This document shows, in pieces, positions 42,756 to 51,747 of a stretch of 51,788 bases of DNA. The DNA is taken from NCBI RefSeq assembly GCF_001655685.1, contig NZ_LYVF01000175.1:1-51788 (forward strand), in the 5' to 3' direction. Made by a program: the position numbers and the translations under genes. Source of the stretch: Desulfotomaculum copahuensis. Lineage in GTDB: Bacteria > Bacillota > Desulfotomaculia > Desulfotomaculales > Desulfovirgulaceae. Numbering within the stretch: the stretch's first letter is position 1; each line of letters begins with the position of its first letter. The notes beneath the pieces were generated by a model. That model made no database searches. It saw nothing but the letters and a program-made list of their open reading frames with translations, and was not told the DNA's origin.

Positions 42756-43616
42756 TTGCATATTTGCCGAACGGTTGAAGAAATACGCGCTTTTGTGCGC
42801 CTGGTCCGGGCCCGCGGGCAGACTGCGGGCCTGGTGCCCACCATGGGTTATTTTCATCAGGGGCACCTGTCCCTGATGCGCCGGGCCGGGGAAGTCTGCG
42901 ACGCCGTGGTGGTGAGCATTTTTGTCAATCCGCTGCAGTTCGGGCCGCAGGAGGATTTCGAGCGCTATCCGCGGGACTTTGAGCGGGACGCCGCCCTGGC
43001 TGAAGAAGCGGGGGTGGATGCCGTTTTCGTCCCGCCGGCGTTAGTGATGTACCCGCCAGGGTTTGCCACCCACGTGGAGGTGGGCAGGCTCACCGGCTGC
43101 CTGTGCGGCGCCTCCCGGCCGGGTCATTTCCGGGGTGTGGCCACGGTGGTGAACAAGCTGTTCAACATTGTTCAGCCGGACCGGGCCTTCTTCGGCCAGA
43201 AGGACGCCCAGCAGGTGCTGGTCATCCGGCGCATGGCGGCCGATTTGAACCTGCCCCTGGAAATTGAGGCCGTGCCCACGGTGCGGGAAGCGGACGGACT
43301 GGCCATGAGTTCGCGCAACGTCTACCTGGATCCGGAGCAAAGGCGCGCCGCCCCGGTCCTTTATCAAAGCCTGCAGGAAGCTGAAAAACTGGTGCAGGCG
43401 GGGGAAAGGAACGCCGCCCGGCTGCGGGGGGCCGTGCTGGAAAAGATCACCGGCGCCCCGGGGGCGCAGGTGGACTATGTAGAGATCCGCTCCCTGCCGG
43501 ATTTGGAGCCGCTGACGGAACTGCGCGGGCCGGCGCTGCTGGCCCTGGCGGTGCGTTTCGGGGCCACCCGCCTGATCGACAACACGGTGCTCAACGGCGG
43601 TGTGTCGGATTTATAG
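42756..43616 (+). CDS. panC: Pantothenate synthetase
   Basis: This 286-residue enzyme joins pantoate and beta-alanine using ATP. The HxGH motif is in PTMGYFHQGHLSLMRRA; FGQKDAQQVLVIRRM and MSSRNVYLDPEQRR complete the nucleotide site. TTG 42756 is preferred because GGGAG lies eight bases upstream and the N-terminus then matches the family. ATG 42741, directly after the panB stop, would add five residues but contains the ribosome site. Translation is coupled to panB. Confidence 0.95.
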   Translation: MHICRTVEEIRAFVRLVRARGQTAGLVPTMGYFHQGHLSLMRRAGEVCDAVVVSIFVNPLQFGPQEDFERYPRDFERDAALAEEAGVDAVFVPPALVMYPPGFATHVEVGRLTGCLCGASRPGHFRGVATVVNKLFNIVQPDRAFFGQKDAQQVLVIRRMAADLNLPLEIEAVPTVREADGLAMSSRNVYLDPEQRRAAPVLYQSLQEAEKLVQAGERNAARLRGAVLEKITGAPGAQVDYVEIRSLPDLEPLTELRGPALLALAVRFGATRLIDNTVLNGGVSDL

Positions 43617-43784
43617 GCCTTTTCCCGGCAATTCGACGGGGAAGGGCGGGCCGGGGCATTTGAGCGGCGAGGTGCGGCCGCCGGCATTTTATGCGGCCGG
43701 TTTCCGGCCGGCGCCCGGCTGTTTTCACTTGCCGCTCACGCCGGGAGATGTGGAAAAATCATGCAGGGCAAGGGGGGAGCATAA

Positions 43785-44168
43785 ATGTTCATCACCATGT
43801 TCAAGGCCAAGATTCACCGGGCCACGGTCACGGAAGCAAATTTGAACTACATGGGCAGTATCACCATTGATCAGGCGCTGCTGGAAGCGGCCGGCATTTT
43901 CCCTCACGAAAAGGTGCAGATTGTGGACAACAACAACGGCGCCCGGTTTGAAACCTACGTCATTGCCGGCCCGCGTGATTCCGGGGTGATTTGTCTGAAC
44001 GGCGCCGCCGCCCGCCTGGTGCAGCCCGGCGATACGGTGATTATCATCGCCTATACCATGCTCACGCCGGAAGAGGCGGCCGGTTTTCAACCCACCGTCC
44101 TGCTGGTGGATGAGAAAAACCGGGTGACGGAGGTACGGCACGGCGAGGCGCCCGGCGAGAGAGGATAA
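43785..44168 (+). CDS. panD: Aspartate 1-decarboxylase proenzyme
   Basis: This 127-residue pyruvoyl enzyme makes beta-alanine from aspartate. The self-cleavage site Gly24-Ser25 (NYMGSITID) and Lys9 are in the usual places, and [20 protein letters not shown] follows. ATG 43785 follows AAGGGGGGAGC. It ends the pan run; a new promoter follows at once. Confidence 0.97.
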   Translation: MFITMFKAKIHRATVTEANLNYMGSITIDQALLEAAGIFPHEKVQIVDNNNGARFETYVIAGPRDSGVICLNGAAARLVQPGDTVIIIAYTMLTPEEAAGFQPTVLLVDEKNRVTEVRHGEAPGERG

Positions 44169-44178
44169 ACCTGGCCTC

Positions 44179-44206
44179 TTGACACAGTTGAAAGGCATGG
44201 TAGAAT
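44179..44206 (+). promoter_or_regulatory. Sigma-A promoter of the nad genes
   Basis: TTGACA (44179-44184) and TAGAAT (44201-44206) are 16 bp apart, ten bases after the panD stop. Confidence 0.75.
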
Positions 44207-44260
44207 TATTTTAATTGTTTGGACCGGCTGCATTCCATTTATTGACAGGGAGTGAAAGCA

Positions 44261-45181
44261 GTGGCTGAAGACAAAAACCACCAGTTGACTGAAGAAATCA
44301 AACAGCTCAAGAAAGAGCGGCGGGCGGTCATTTTAAGCCATGTCTATCAGCGTCCCGAAGTGCAGGAAGTGGCCGATTACGTGGGTGATTCCCTCGGGTT
44401 GTCCCGGCAGGCCGCCGGAACGGACGCCGAAGTAATCGTTTTTTGCGGCGTGCACTTTATGGCTGAAAGCGCCGCCATTCTCTCCCCGGAAAAAACCGTG
44501 CTGCTGCCGGAGATAAACGCCGGCTGTCCGATGGCGGACATGGTGACCGCCGGAGACCTGCGCGCTGAAAAGCAGGCCCTGCCCGGGGTCACAGTGGTTT
44601 GTTACGTCAACACTTCGGCTGAAGTCAAGGCCGAAAGCGACATCGCCTGCACCAGCGCCAACGCGGTCAAGGTGGTCGATTCCCTGCCGCCGGATCAGCC
44701 CGTGCTTTTCATTCCCGACCGGAACCTGGGCCGCTACGTGGCGCAGCAGACGGGCCGGGAATTGCACCTGTGGCCGGGCTACTGCAATACACATGACAAA
44801 TTGACCCGGGAAGACATTCTGGCCGCCAAGGAAGCCCACCCGCAGGCGCTGGTGCTGGCGCACCCCGAGTGCCGGCCGGAGGTGATCGCCCTGGCCGACG
44901 CGGTGGCCAGCACCACGGGCATGCTGCGTTACGCCCGGGAGAGCGCCGCCGGGGAATTCATTGTCGGCACCGAGGCGGGCATTCTGCATCAGTTCCACAA
45001 GCAATGCCCGGGCAAAAGTTTTTACCTGGCGTCCAACAAACTGATCTGTCCGAATATGAAGGCCACCACACTGGAAAAGGTGCACCGGGCGCTGGCCACC
45101 CTGCAGCCGCGGGTGACGGTGCCGGCGGAAATCCGGGAAAAGGCGTTGCGTTCCCTGGAGCGGATGCTGGCCATTGTTTAA
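44261..45181 (+). CDS. nadA: Quinolinate synthase
   Basis: This 306-residue [4Fe-4S] enzyme condenses iminoaspartate and dihydroxyacetone phosphate to quinolinate. Cluster ligands are Cys89 (AGCPMADM), Cys175 (PGYCNTHD) and Cys263 (LICPNMKA). [20 protein letters not shown] and [13 protein letters not shown] are typical of the short NadA form. GTG 44261 follows AGGGAG at a good distance; GTG 44252 is too close to it. It is followed by nadB and nadC. Confidence 0.96.
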   Translation: MAEDKNHQLTEEIKQLKKERRAVILSHVYQRPEVQEVADYVGDSLGLSRQAAGTDAEVIVFCGVHFMAESAAILSPEKTVLLPEINAGCPMADMVTAGDLRAEKQALPGVTVVCYVNTSAEVKAESDIACTSANAVKVVDSLPPDQPVLFIPDRNLGRYVAQQTGRELHLWPGYCNTHDKLTREDILAAKEAHPQALVLAHPECRPEVIALADAVASTTGMLRYARESAAGEFIVGTEAGILHQFHKQCPGKSFYLASNKLICPNMKATTLEKVHRALATLQPRVTVPAEIREKALRSLERMLAIV

Positions 45182-45378
45182 CGTGAAACAATCAAGGTTG
45201 CTTTAACCGGATTCCCGCGTTCAAACCAGGAACGGGTACGGACCGCGGCCTTTGGTGTGGCCGCCGCGTCGGTGCCGGTTGCGTGCGCCGCCGGATCCAT
45301 AGAAAAACGGTTTCACGGCGTACCGCCCACCGGTGCCAACGGGCGGTGCGCTTAATATATTTCCGGGAGAGGATTAAT

Positions 45379-46959
45379 GTGACCTCCGGTTACCTGGTCA
45401 ATTTCGACACCCGGGAGCTGCCCCGGGAAAAATGGGATTTTGTCATCCTGGGCAGCGGCATCGCCGGGTTGTATACGGCCTGCACCGCCAGCTGGGCCGG
45501 CCGCCGTTCGGTGGTGCTCACCAAGCACACGCTGGTGGACAGCAATACGGACAAGGCGCAGGGGGGTATCGCCGCCGCCCTGGGCGACTCCGATTCGCCG
45601 GGCCTGCACTTGAAGGACACCCTGGGGGCCGGGGCGGGCCTGTGCGACCGGGAAGCGGTGGATATACTGGTCAATGAAGGGCCGCAGCGGGTGCGCGAGC
45701 TGATCGCCATGGGCGCCCGGTTTGACCGCCAGGACGGCGAACTGGCCCTCACCCGGGAGGGGGCGCACAGCCGGCGGCGCATTCTGCATGCCGCCGGAGA
45801 CGCCACCGGGGCTGAGATTCAGCGCGTATTGAATGAGCAGGTTTCCCTGGACCCGTTGATCGAGGTGCGGGAGAATCATTTTGTGGTCGACCTGCTGGTA
45901 CGGGAAAATACCTGCTACGGTGTGCTTGCCCTGGACTGCCGGGAAGACCGGTTGAAGGTGTTTTACGGCCGGGCGGTGGTATTGGCCACCGGCGGCCTGG
46001 GACAGCTTTACGACCACAGCACCAATCCGGAAGTGGCCACCGGCGACGGCATCGCCCTGGCCTACCGGGCCGGGGCGGAAGTAATGGACATGGAGTTTCT
46101 CCAGTTTCACCCCACCGTTTTGAGCCTGCCCGGCGCCCCCCGTTTTCTCATTTCCGAGGCTGTGCGGGGGGAAGGTGCGTTTTTGCGCAACCGCTACGGG
46201 GAGCGGTTCATGCCGCGCTATCACGAGTTGGCCGAACTGGCGCCGCGTGACGTGGTGGTGCGGGCCATTTTGAAAGAAATGGCCAATACCGCCGCAGACA
46301 AAGTGTTTCTGGATCTGTCGCATCTGGATCCGGAAATGGTGCACAGCCGTTTCCCCACCATCAGCCGCACCTGCGCCGGATACGGACTGGATATCACCCG
46401 GGACCCGGTGCCCGTGGCCCCGGCGGCCCATTACATGATGGGCGGGGTAAAGACCAACCTCCACGGCGAAACCAGCATCCACAACCTGTATGCCTGCGGC
46501 GAGGTGGCCTGCCAGGGGGTGCACGGGGCCAACCGGCTGGCCAGCAATTCGCTGCTGGACGGCCTGGTCTACGGCGGCCGCACTGTGGAACGTGTTGCCG
46601 GCCTGCCGCCGGCCGGGGGGGAATATCCGGATTTTTGCTGCCGGGTTTTGTCCGATCCGCCGGCGGTGGATGAAAAGCAACTGCGGGCGGAAATTCAAGC
46701 CATCATGGGCAAGTATGCCGGGCCGGCGCGCACGGCGGACGGACTGCAGAAGGCGCTGGCTTTTTTTGAACGCTGGTCCGGACTGGAGGGCTGCCGGGCC
46801 GGCGGGCCGCCGGAAATGGAAGTGCGCAACATGCTGCAGGTGGGGCAGTTGGTCGCCCAGGCCGCCCTAATCCGCACCGAGAGCCGGGGCGGGCATTACC
46901 GGCATGATTATCCGGAGTCGCGCCCGTGCTGGCAAAAACATGTGATTTTGCGCCGCTGA
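45379..46959 (+). CDS. nadB: L-aspartate oxidase
   Basis: This 526-residue FAD enzyme oxidises aspartate to iminoaspartate, using fumarate in anaerobes. The dinucleotide motif FVILGSGIAGLYTA starts near residue 18. DKAQGGIAAALG, the active-site HPTV region and NRLASNSLLDGLVYG are characteristic. A C-terminal succinate-dehydrogenase-like helical domain ends with RTESRGGHYRHDYPE. GTG 45379 follows GGGAGAGG; the upstream frame to 45283 is arginine-rich and unsupported. Confidence 0.95.
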   Translation: MTSGYLVNFDTRELPREKWDFVILGSGIAGLYTACTASWAGRRSVVLTKHTLVDSNTDKAQGGIAAALGDSDSPGLHLKDTLGAGAGLCDREAVDILVNEGPQRVRELIAMGARFDRQDGELALTREGAHSRRRILHAAGDATGAEIQRVLNEQVSLDPLIEVRENHFVVDLLVRENTCYGVLALDCREDRLKVFYGRAVVLATGGLGQLYDHSTNPEVATGDGIALAYRAGAEVMDMEFLQFHPTVLSLPGAPRFLISEAVRGEGAFLRNRYGERFMPRYHELAELAPRDVVVRAILKEMANTAADKVFLDLSHLDPEMVHSRFPTISRTCAGYGLDITRDPVPVAPAAHYMMGGVKTNLHGETSIHNLYACGEVACQGVHGANRLASNSLLDGLVYGGRTVERVAGLPPAGGEYPDFCCRVLSDPPAVDEKQLRAEIQAIMGKYAGPARTADGLQKALAFFERWSGLEGCRAGGPPEMEVRNMLQVGQLVAQAALIRTESRGGHYRHDYPESRPCWQKHVILRR

Positions 46960-47101
46960 TGTATTCGGGTAACCTTTTGTAATGTCCTGGTCCGCCGCAG
47001 CTTCTGTGCATATGCCCGGGTGCCGGGGGAAAGCTGATCGTGGAGCGGTGCCGGCGCCTGACCGGTCGAAAAATGATTACTCGTGGTGAAGGTGAAAATT
47101 T

Positions 47102-47953
47102 ATGCTCAATGAGCTTTTGCTCAACGATTTGATTGAGCGTGTTTTAGCTGAAGATACCGGTACCGGTGATGTGACCACCGGCAGCATTGTGCCGCCGGAT
47201 TATACCACCGTCGGTCTGATCCAGGCCAAGGAACCGGGTGTGGTAGCCGGTTTGCCCGTGGCCAGGGCCGTGTTCCGCCGCTTGAACCGGGATATTTCCT
47301 TTCAGCCCCGGGTGCGGGAAGGCGAGCATATTCAGGCCGGGCAATTGCTGGCCCGGGTGGAAGGAGACGCCCGCACTATTTTAACCGGCGAGCGGGTGGC
47401 TTTGAATTTTTTGCAGCGGCTTTCCGGCATCGCCACCTATACGGACCGCCTGGCCGGCATGGTGCGGGATTTCCCGGTTAAAATCGTGGATACGCGTAAA
47501 ACCACTCCCGGCCTGCGTATGCTGGAAAAATACGCCGTGCGGGTGGGCGGGGGGAAAAACCACCGTTTCGGCCTGTACGACGCGGTATTGATCAAGGACA
47601 ACCACATCAAGGTGGCCGGCGGTATCGGCCGGGCGGTGGCGCTGGCCCGGGCGGCCGTTCCGTTTCTGATGAAAATTGAAGTGGAAGTGGAGGATCTGGC
47701 CGGTCTGGAAGAAGCCCTGGCCGCCGGGGCGGATGCCGTTTTACTGGATAACATGGATACCGCCGCCATGGCCCGGGCGGTGGAACTGACTGCGGGCCGC
47801 GCCCTGCTCGAGGCTTCCGGGGGCATAAACGAGGGAAACATCATCGAGGTGGCCCGTACCGGGGTGGATTACATTTCCCTGGGTGCGCTCACCCATTCGG
47901 CCCGGGCGCTGGATATCAGCCTGGATGTGGGGGAGATCAAGCCGTTGCGCTAA
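47102..47953 (+). CDS. nadC: Nicotinate-nucleotide pyrophosphorylase (carboxylating)
   Basis: This 283-residue quinolinate phosphoribosyltransferase makes nicotinate mononucleotide. DTGTGDVTTGSIVP, LTGERVALNFLQRLSGIATY, DTRKTTPGLRMLEKYAV, NHRFGLYDAVLIKDNH and EVEVEDLAGLEEALAAGAD are family signatures. ATG 47102 follows GTGAAGGTGAAAATTT. It completes the de novo NAD set nadA-nadB-nadC. Confidence 0.96.
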   Translation: MLNELLLNDLIERVLAEDTGTGDVTTGSIVPPDYTTVGLIQAKEPGVVAGLPVARAVFRRLNRDISFQPRVREGEHIQAGQLLARVEGDARTILTGERVALNFLQRLSGIATYTDRLAGMVRDFPVKIVDTRKTTPGLRMLEKYAVRVGGGKNHRFGLYDAVLIKDNHIKVAGGIGRAVALARAAVPFLMKIEVEVEDLAGLEEALAAGADAVLLDNMDTAAMARAVELTAGRALLEASGGINEGNIIEVARTGVDYISLGALTHSARALDISLDVGEIKPLR

Positions 47954-48023
47954 CCCTCCGGCTTTAGCGGGCAAGGCCTTCAACGCTTTGGAACAGGCCG
48001 GCACCGTTTTCGTTCGCAACTTA

Positions 48024-48119
48024 TTGACGGACGGTTATTATTATGTTAACATGAGATTGTCTTTTTTAAGCCAAATAGTTAAGTCAATTAACTATTAAGC
48101 CGGCGAACCCCGGCTTAAT
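48024..48119 (+). promoter_or_regulatory. Promoter, palindromic operator and hairpin of the MFS gene
   Basis: TTGACG (48024-48029) and TAACAT (48047-48052) are 17 bp apart. A perfect inverted repeat AATAGTTAA-N5-TTAACTATT (48074-48096) lies about 15-37 bases after the predicted start and has the look of a MarR/TetR-type operator. A 10-bp stem ATTAAGCCGG/CCGGCTTAAT (48094-48103 with 48110-48119) overlaps its right arm. Confidence 0.7.
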
Positions 48120-48148
48120 ATGGAGTCTGGAGCTATTGGAGGACCATA

Positions 48149-49771
48149 ATGCAGACAGATGCACATCAGGAGAACGCCTCCTTCTGGGTGCCCCTTTTCG
48201 TGGTGGTACTGGGCGCCTTTGCCGCCATACTCAACAACAGCTCGGTCAACGTGGCCATTCCCAAAATGATGTCCATCTTTGGAGCCAATACTGATGAAAT
48301 CCAGTGGGTGTTGACCGCCTACATGCTTACCTCCGGGGTGGTCATTCCGGTGACCGGCTTCCTGGGGGATTACCTGGGATCGCGCCGGCTGTACATAATT
48401 GCGCTCGGTGTGTTTACCGCGGGCTCCTTTTTATGCAGCATCTCTTTGGGGTTGAACACCATGATTGCCGCCCGGGTGGTCCAGGGTATCGGCGGCGGGG
48501 TGATCATGCCGGTGAGCATGGCTATTATCTATAAAATCGTCCCCCGGCAAAAGATCGGCATGGCCCTGGGTGTGTGGGGTGTTTCGGCGGTGGCCGCCCC
48601 GGCCGTGGGTCCCACTCTGGGCGGCTATGTGATCGACCACTTGAGCTGGCGTTTTCTTTTCACCATGAATATTCCGGTGGGCGTGCTCGGTCTGATCCTG
48701 GCGCTGCTCCTGCTGCCCGGCGGTGACCGCCAGCCGGATCGCAAGCCGGATTTCTGGGGTTTTGCGCTCTCCACCGGCGGCTGCTTCGCCCTTTTGCTGG
48801 CTTTGAGCGAAGCGCACAAGGACGGCTGGGGTTCCCAGTTCATCGTCACCCTGCTGGCGACCGGTTTTGCGGCTTTGATTTTGTTTGTGCTGGTGGAATT
48901 GAACATTGAACAGCCCATGCTGGAACTGCGCACATTGAAGAACCCGGTGTTTTCTTTAAGCATTCTGGCCGCCAGTTTGAATACCATGGGGCTTTTCGGC
49001 GGTGTGTTTTTGATGCCCCTGTTCACTCAAAACCTGATGGGGCTTACGCCCATGCAGACCGGCTTGCTGCTCATGCCTTCAGCCATCGCCACCGCTTTGA
49101 CCATGCCCGTGGCCGGCTTTCTTTTCGACCGCCTGGGGGCGGTGGTGCCGGGCGTTGTTGGCTTGTCCATAGCCGCGCTGGGCACCTGGGAGCTGCACAA
49201 CCTGTCCCTGGCCACCAGCTACCGGCACATCCAGATGATTATGGTGGTGCGTGCGCTGGGCATCGGTCTGGCCATGATGCCGATCACTACGGCGGGCATG
49301 AACACCGTGTCCCGCGCCCTGGTCGGACAGGCCTCGGCATTGAGCAACGTCTGCCGGCAGATTGCCGCCTCATTCGGCATCGCCCTGCTCACTTCCATCC
49401 TGCAGCAAAGACAGTATTTCCATTCCGTAAGGCTGGCCGAAGCGGTGACATTTTCCTCGCCGTTGGCGCACGGAGTGCTGCAGGAAATAGCACTGTTGCT
49501 GGGCGGCGGCTTTCCCGGCAACCAGCGGGCGCTGACCGTTATATACGGCTTGACCCAGCGGGAGGCCTTCGTGCGGGCGATTGACGACACCTTCATGGTG
49601 GCCGCCGTTTTTGTGGCGGTGGCCGTGCCGATGGTGATGTTTTTACATTCTTCACACAAGGCGCGCCGCGAGCCGCCCCGCCCGCCCGGACCGCCAAAAG
49701 CCGCGGACGTCCCCGCCGGCGTGTCCGGTCCGTCCCTGCCGGCCGGGGCGGGAAGCGGGGCGCGGCTTTAA
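48149..49771 (+). CDS. DHA2-family (14-helix) MFS exporter, EmrB/QacA type
   Basis: This 540-residue membrane transporter belongs to the proton-coupled drug exporters. Helix 1 ends in NNSSVNVAIPKMM, motif A is in TGFLGDYLGSRRLYI, and motif C, typical of exporters, is in GVWGVSAVAAPAVGPTLGGY. About 14 hydrophobic segments are present. The C-terminal tail is Pro/Gly/Ala-rich. ATG 48149 follows TTGGAGGACCATA. It stands between nadC and birA with its own promoter and palindrome; substrate and regulator are unknown. No EmrA-like partner is present. Confidence 0.9.
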   Translation: MQTDAHQENASFWVPLFVVVLGAFAAILNNSSVNVAIPKMMSIFGANTDEIQWVLTAYMLTSGVVIPVTGFLGDYLGSRRLYIIALGVFTAGSFLCSISLGLNTMIAARVVQGIGGGVIMPVSMAIIYKIVPRQKIGMALGVWGVSAVAAPAVGPTLGGYVIDHLSWRFLFTMNIPVGVLGLILALLLLPGGDRQPDRKPDFWGFALSTGGCFALLLALSEAHKDGWGSQFIVTLLATGFAALILFVLVELNIEQPMLELRTLKNPVFSLSILAASLNTMGLFGGVFLMPLFTQNLMGLTPMQTGLLLMPSAIATALTMPVAGFLFDRLGAVVPGVVGLSIAALGTWELHNLSLATSYRHIQMIMVVRALGIGLAMMPITTAGMNTVSRALVGQASALSNVCRQIAASFGIALLTSILQQRQYFHSVRLAEAVTFSSPLAHGVLQEIALLLGGGFPGNQRALTVIYGLTQREAFVRAIDDTFMVAAVFVAVAVPMVMFLHSSHKARREPPRPPGPPKAADVPAGVSGPSLPAGAGSGARL

Positions 49772-49887
49772 CCCGGCGGCCCGCCGTGCGTTCCGGTCCG
49801 GCTGTATGCCTGGCCCGGCTTTCCCCCGGGCCGGTGCGGACTGGCGTGCCGGCTGATCCGCCCCGGCTGCCTGCCGGCGGGAGTGCA

Positions 49888-49941
49888 ATGTCAACCGGTT
49901 ATGCCGCCGGAGTTGACAAATTGTCCGTGATCATTTAAAAT
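49888..49941 (+). promoter_or_regulatory. BirA operator overlapping the birA promoter
   Basis: ATGTCAACC (49888-49896), 14 bp, AGTTGACAA (49911-49919) fits the biotin-repressor pattern TTGTTAACC-N14/15-GGTTAACAA with few mismatches. The right half contains the -35 box TTGACA (49913-49918), and TAAAAT (49936-49941) follows after 17 bp. Confidence 0.75.
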
Positions 49942-49978
49942 TTACAGAAACATTCATTACCGACCGGAGTGCAGAGCA

Positions 49979-50953
49979 TTGAAGGAAAGTGTTTTACGTC
50001 TCTTGAAAAAGGGCTATCCCGGTTTTGTATCCGGGGAGGCCATCTGCCGCTCGCTGGGCGTTTCCCGCACGGCGGTATGGAAGCACATACGCGCCTTGCG
50101 GGAGGCCGGCTACGGCATCGAAGCCCAGCCTCACGCCGGCTACCGGCTGATTAACATTCCCGACCGGCTGTATGCGGAAGAAATCGCCGCCGGCTTGCCG
50201 ACCGGTTTGATCGGCTGCCGGATATACCACTACACATCGCTGGTTTCCACCAACCGTACCGCCCGGGAACTGGCCGGACGGGAGGCGCCAGACGGCACGC
50301 TGGTGGTGGCGGAGGAGCAGACCGGCGGGCGCGGCCGTCTGGGGCGGGGTTGGTATTCTCCTTGCGGCAAAGGCATCTGGTGTTCCGTTATCCTGCACCC
50401 GCCCGTCAACCCGGTGGACGCGCCGCCCCTGACCATGCTGGCCGCTGTCGCCGTTTGCAGCGCCCTGCGCCGGGCGGCCGGCGTTGAGGCAGGGATCAAG
50501 TGGCCCAATGATTTGCTGGTGAACGGAAAAAAGATTTGCGGCATTCTCACCGAACTGAGCGCGGAAATGGAGCGGATCAATTTCCTGATCACGGGCATGG
50601 GGATTAATTTGAATCTGACGGCGGCCGATTTGCCGGCGGAACTGCGTACTACGGCCACTTCCGTCTTGATTGAAACCGGCCGGCCCGTTTCCCGTGTGGC
50701 CGTGTTGCAGGCCGTGCTGACGGAACTGGAACACTGGTATCTGTTGTGGCTGCAGGACGGCTTCGCCCCCGTGCTGGCGCGCTGGAAGGAATTTTCCGTC
50801 ACCCTCGGCCGGCCGGTGCGGGTGGCTTCACTGAAGGAAAGCTGGACCGGCCTGGCCGAGGACGTGGATGAGAATGGCGCCCTTCTGCTACGCCTGCCTG
50901 CGGGGGAATTGAAAAAGGTGGTTTCCGGGGAGGTGAGCTTGCGGCCGCAGTAA
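49979..50953 (+). CDS. birA: Bifunctional biotin-[acetyl-CoA-carboxylase] ligase / biotin operon repressor
   Basis: This 324-residue protein has an N-terminal winged helix-turn-helix (about 1-60, SLGVSRTAVWKHIRALREAG) and a biotin protein ligase core. The core has the biotinyl-AMP loop GGRGRLGRGWYSP near residue 120, VAVCSALRRAAGVEAGIKWP and NDLLVNGKKICGIL. A C-terminal SH3-like domain follows. It makes biotinyl-AMP and loads it onto carboxylases; the HTH lets it repress biotin genes. TTG 49979 follows CGGAGTG. Operator-like sites precede both it and bioY, so autoregulation is likely. Confidence 0.95.
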   Translation: MKESVLRLLKKGYPGFVSGEAICRSLGVSRTAVWKHIRALREAGYGIEAQPHAGYRLINIPDRLYAEEIAAGLPTGLIGCRIYHYTSLVSTNRTARELAGREAPDGTLVVAEEQTGGRGRLGRGWYSPCGKGIWCSVILHPPVNPVDAPPLTMLAAVAVCSALRRAAGVEAGIKWPNDLLVNGKKICGILTELSAEMERINFLITGMGINLNLTAADLPAELRTTATSVLIETGRPVSRVAVLQAVLTELEHWYLLWLQDGFAPVLARWKEFSVTLGRPVRVASLKESWTGLAEDVDENGALLLRLPAGELKKVVSGEVSLRPQ

Positions 50954-50990
50954 TCTTAAACGGCGCATGCAGCGGTTGAGCACGCCTTTT

Positions 50991-51021
50991 TTGTTAACCG
51001 GGAACGGGGATGGGTTGACAG
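50991..51021 (+). promoter_or_regulatory. BirA-type operator upstream of bioY
   Basis: TTGTTAACC (50991-50999), 13 bp, GGTTGACAG (51013-51021). The left half is the exact consensus half-site and the right half differs at two positions; spacing is one base shorter than usual. It lies 150 bp before the bioY start, and no clear -10 box follows it. Confidence 0.7.
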
Positions 51022-51171
51022 TTGCCCGTTGCCGCTGTGAAAGGCCAATCCAAGCCTGAGGCTATCATACCCAATATGAGGTTGCGTTTTGCGAAAGTCG
51101 TGCGACAGTCCGGGTATTTCCCGGGCACAGCGAAGAACGTTATTAACTGATTTATTCGGGGGTGTTGTAGC

Positions 51172-51747
51172 GTGAAAATGTCACCGCGGGAAATGGTGCT
51201 GGCGGCACTTTTTGCCGCCCTTTGCGCAGTGGCGGCCGCGCTGGTGCGCTTTGGCGGAGCGGTGGTGCCTTTCAGCCTGGTGCCCTTTGTGGTTATGCTG
51301 GCCGGCGCGCTGTTGGGCGCCCGGGCGGGGGCGCTGAGCATACTGGTTTACGTGTTGCTGGGTTTGTCCGGGCTGCCCGTGTTTGAAAAACCGCCCTTCG
51401 GCGGGCCGGCTTATGTACTGCAGCCCACTTTTGGTTTTCTGCCTGGTTTCATTGCCGGAGCCTTTGTCATCGGCGCACTTTTGCCACGACGCCGGGAACC
51501 CGGTCTGTGGCGTTATTTGCCGGCCATGGTGGCCGGTCTGGCGGTGATCTACCTGGTGGGCCTGCCCTATTTGTACTTGATTCTTAATTTCTATCTGGGC
51601 AAGGCTGTTTCCGCCGCACAGGTAATCAAGATCGGCTTTTTGCCCTTTATCGGGTTTGACCTGCTTAAGGCGGTGGTGGCCGCCGGACTGGCCCGGCTGG
51701 TTGTCCGGCGCCTGGGTGACCGGCGTGCCGTGCCGGAACGCCGGTAA
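51172..51747 (+). CDS. bioY: Biotin transporter BioY (ECF S component)
   Basis: This 191-residue integral membrane protein with about six helices binds biotin for uptake with an ECF energising module. The N-terminal MVLAALFAALCAVAAALVRF is followed by VVPFSLVPFVVMLAGALLG. The family glycine-rich segment is near LLGLSGLPVFEKPPFGGPAY. GTG 51172 follows CGGGGGTG. No bioM/bioN or ecfAT genes are in the window, so it probably shares a group-II energising module encoded elsewhere. It follows birA, which should repress it when biotin is plentiful. Confidence 0.93.
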   Translation: MKMSPREMVLAALFAALCAVAAALVRFGGAVVPFSLVPFVVMLAGALLGARAGALSILVYVLLGLSGLPVFEKPPFGGPAYVLQPTFGFLPGFIAGAFVIGALLPRRREPGLWRYLPAMVAGLAVIYLVGLPYLYLILNFYLGKAVSAAQVIKIGFLPFIGFDLLKAVVAAGLARLVVRRLGDRRAVPERR

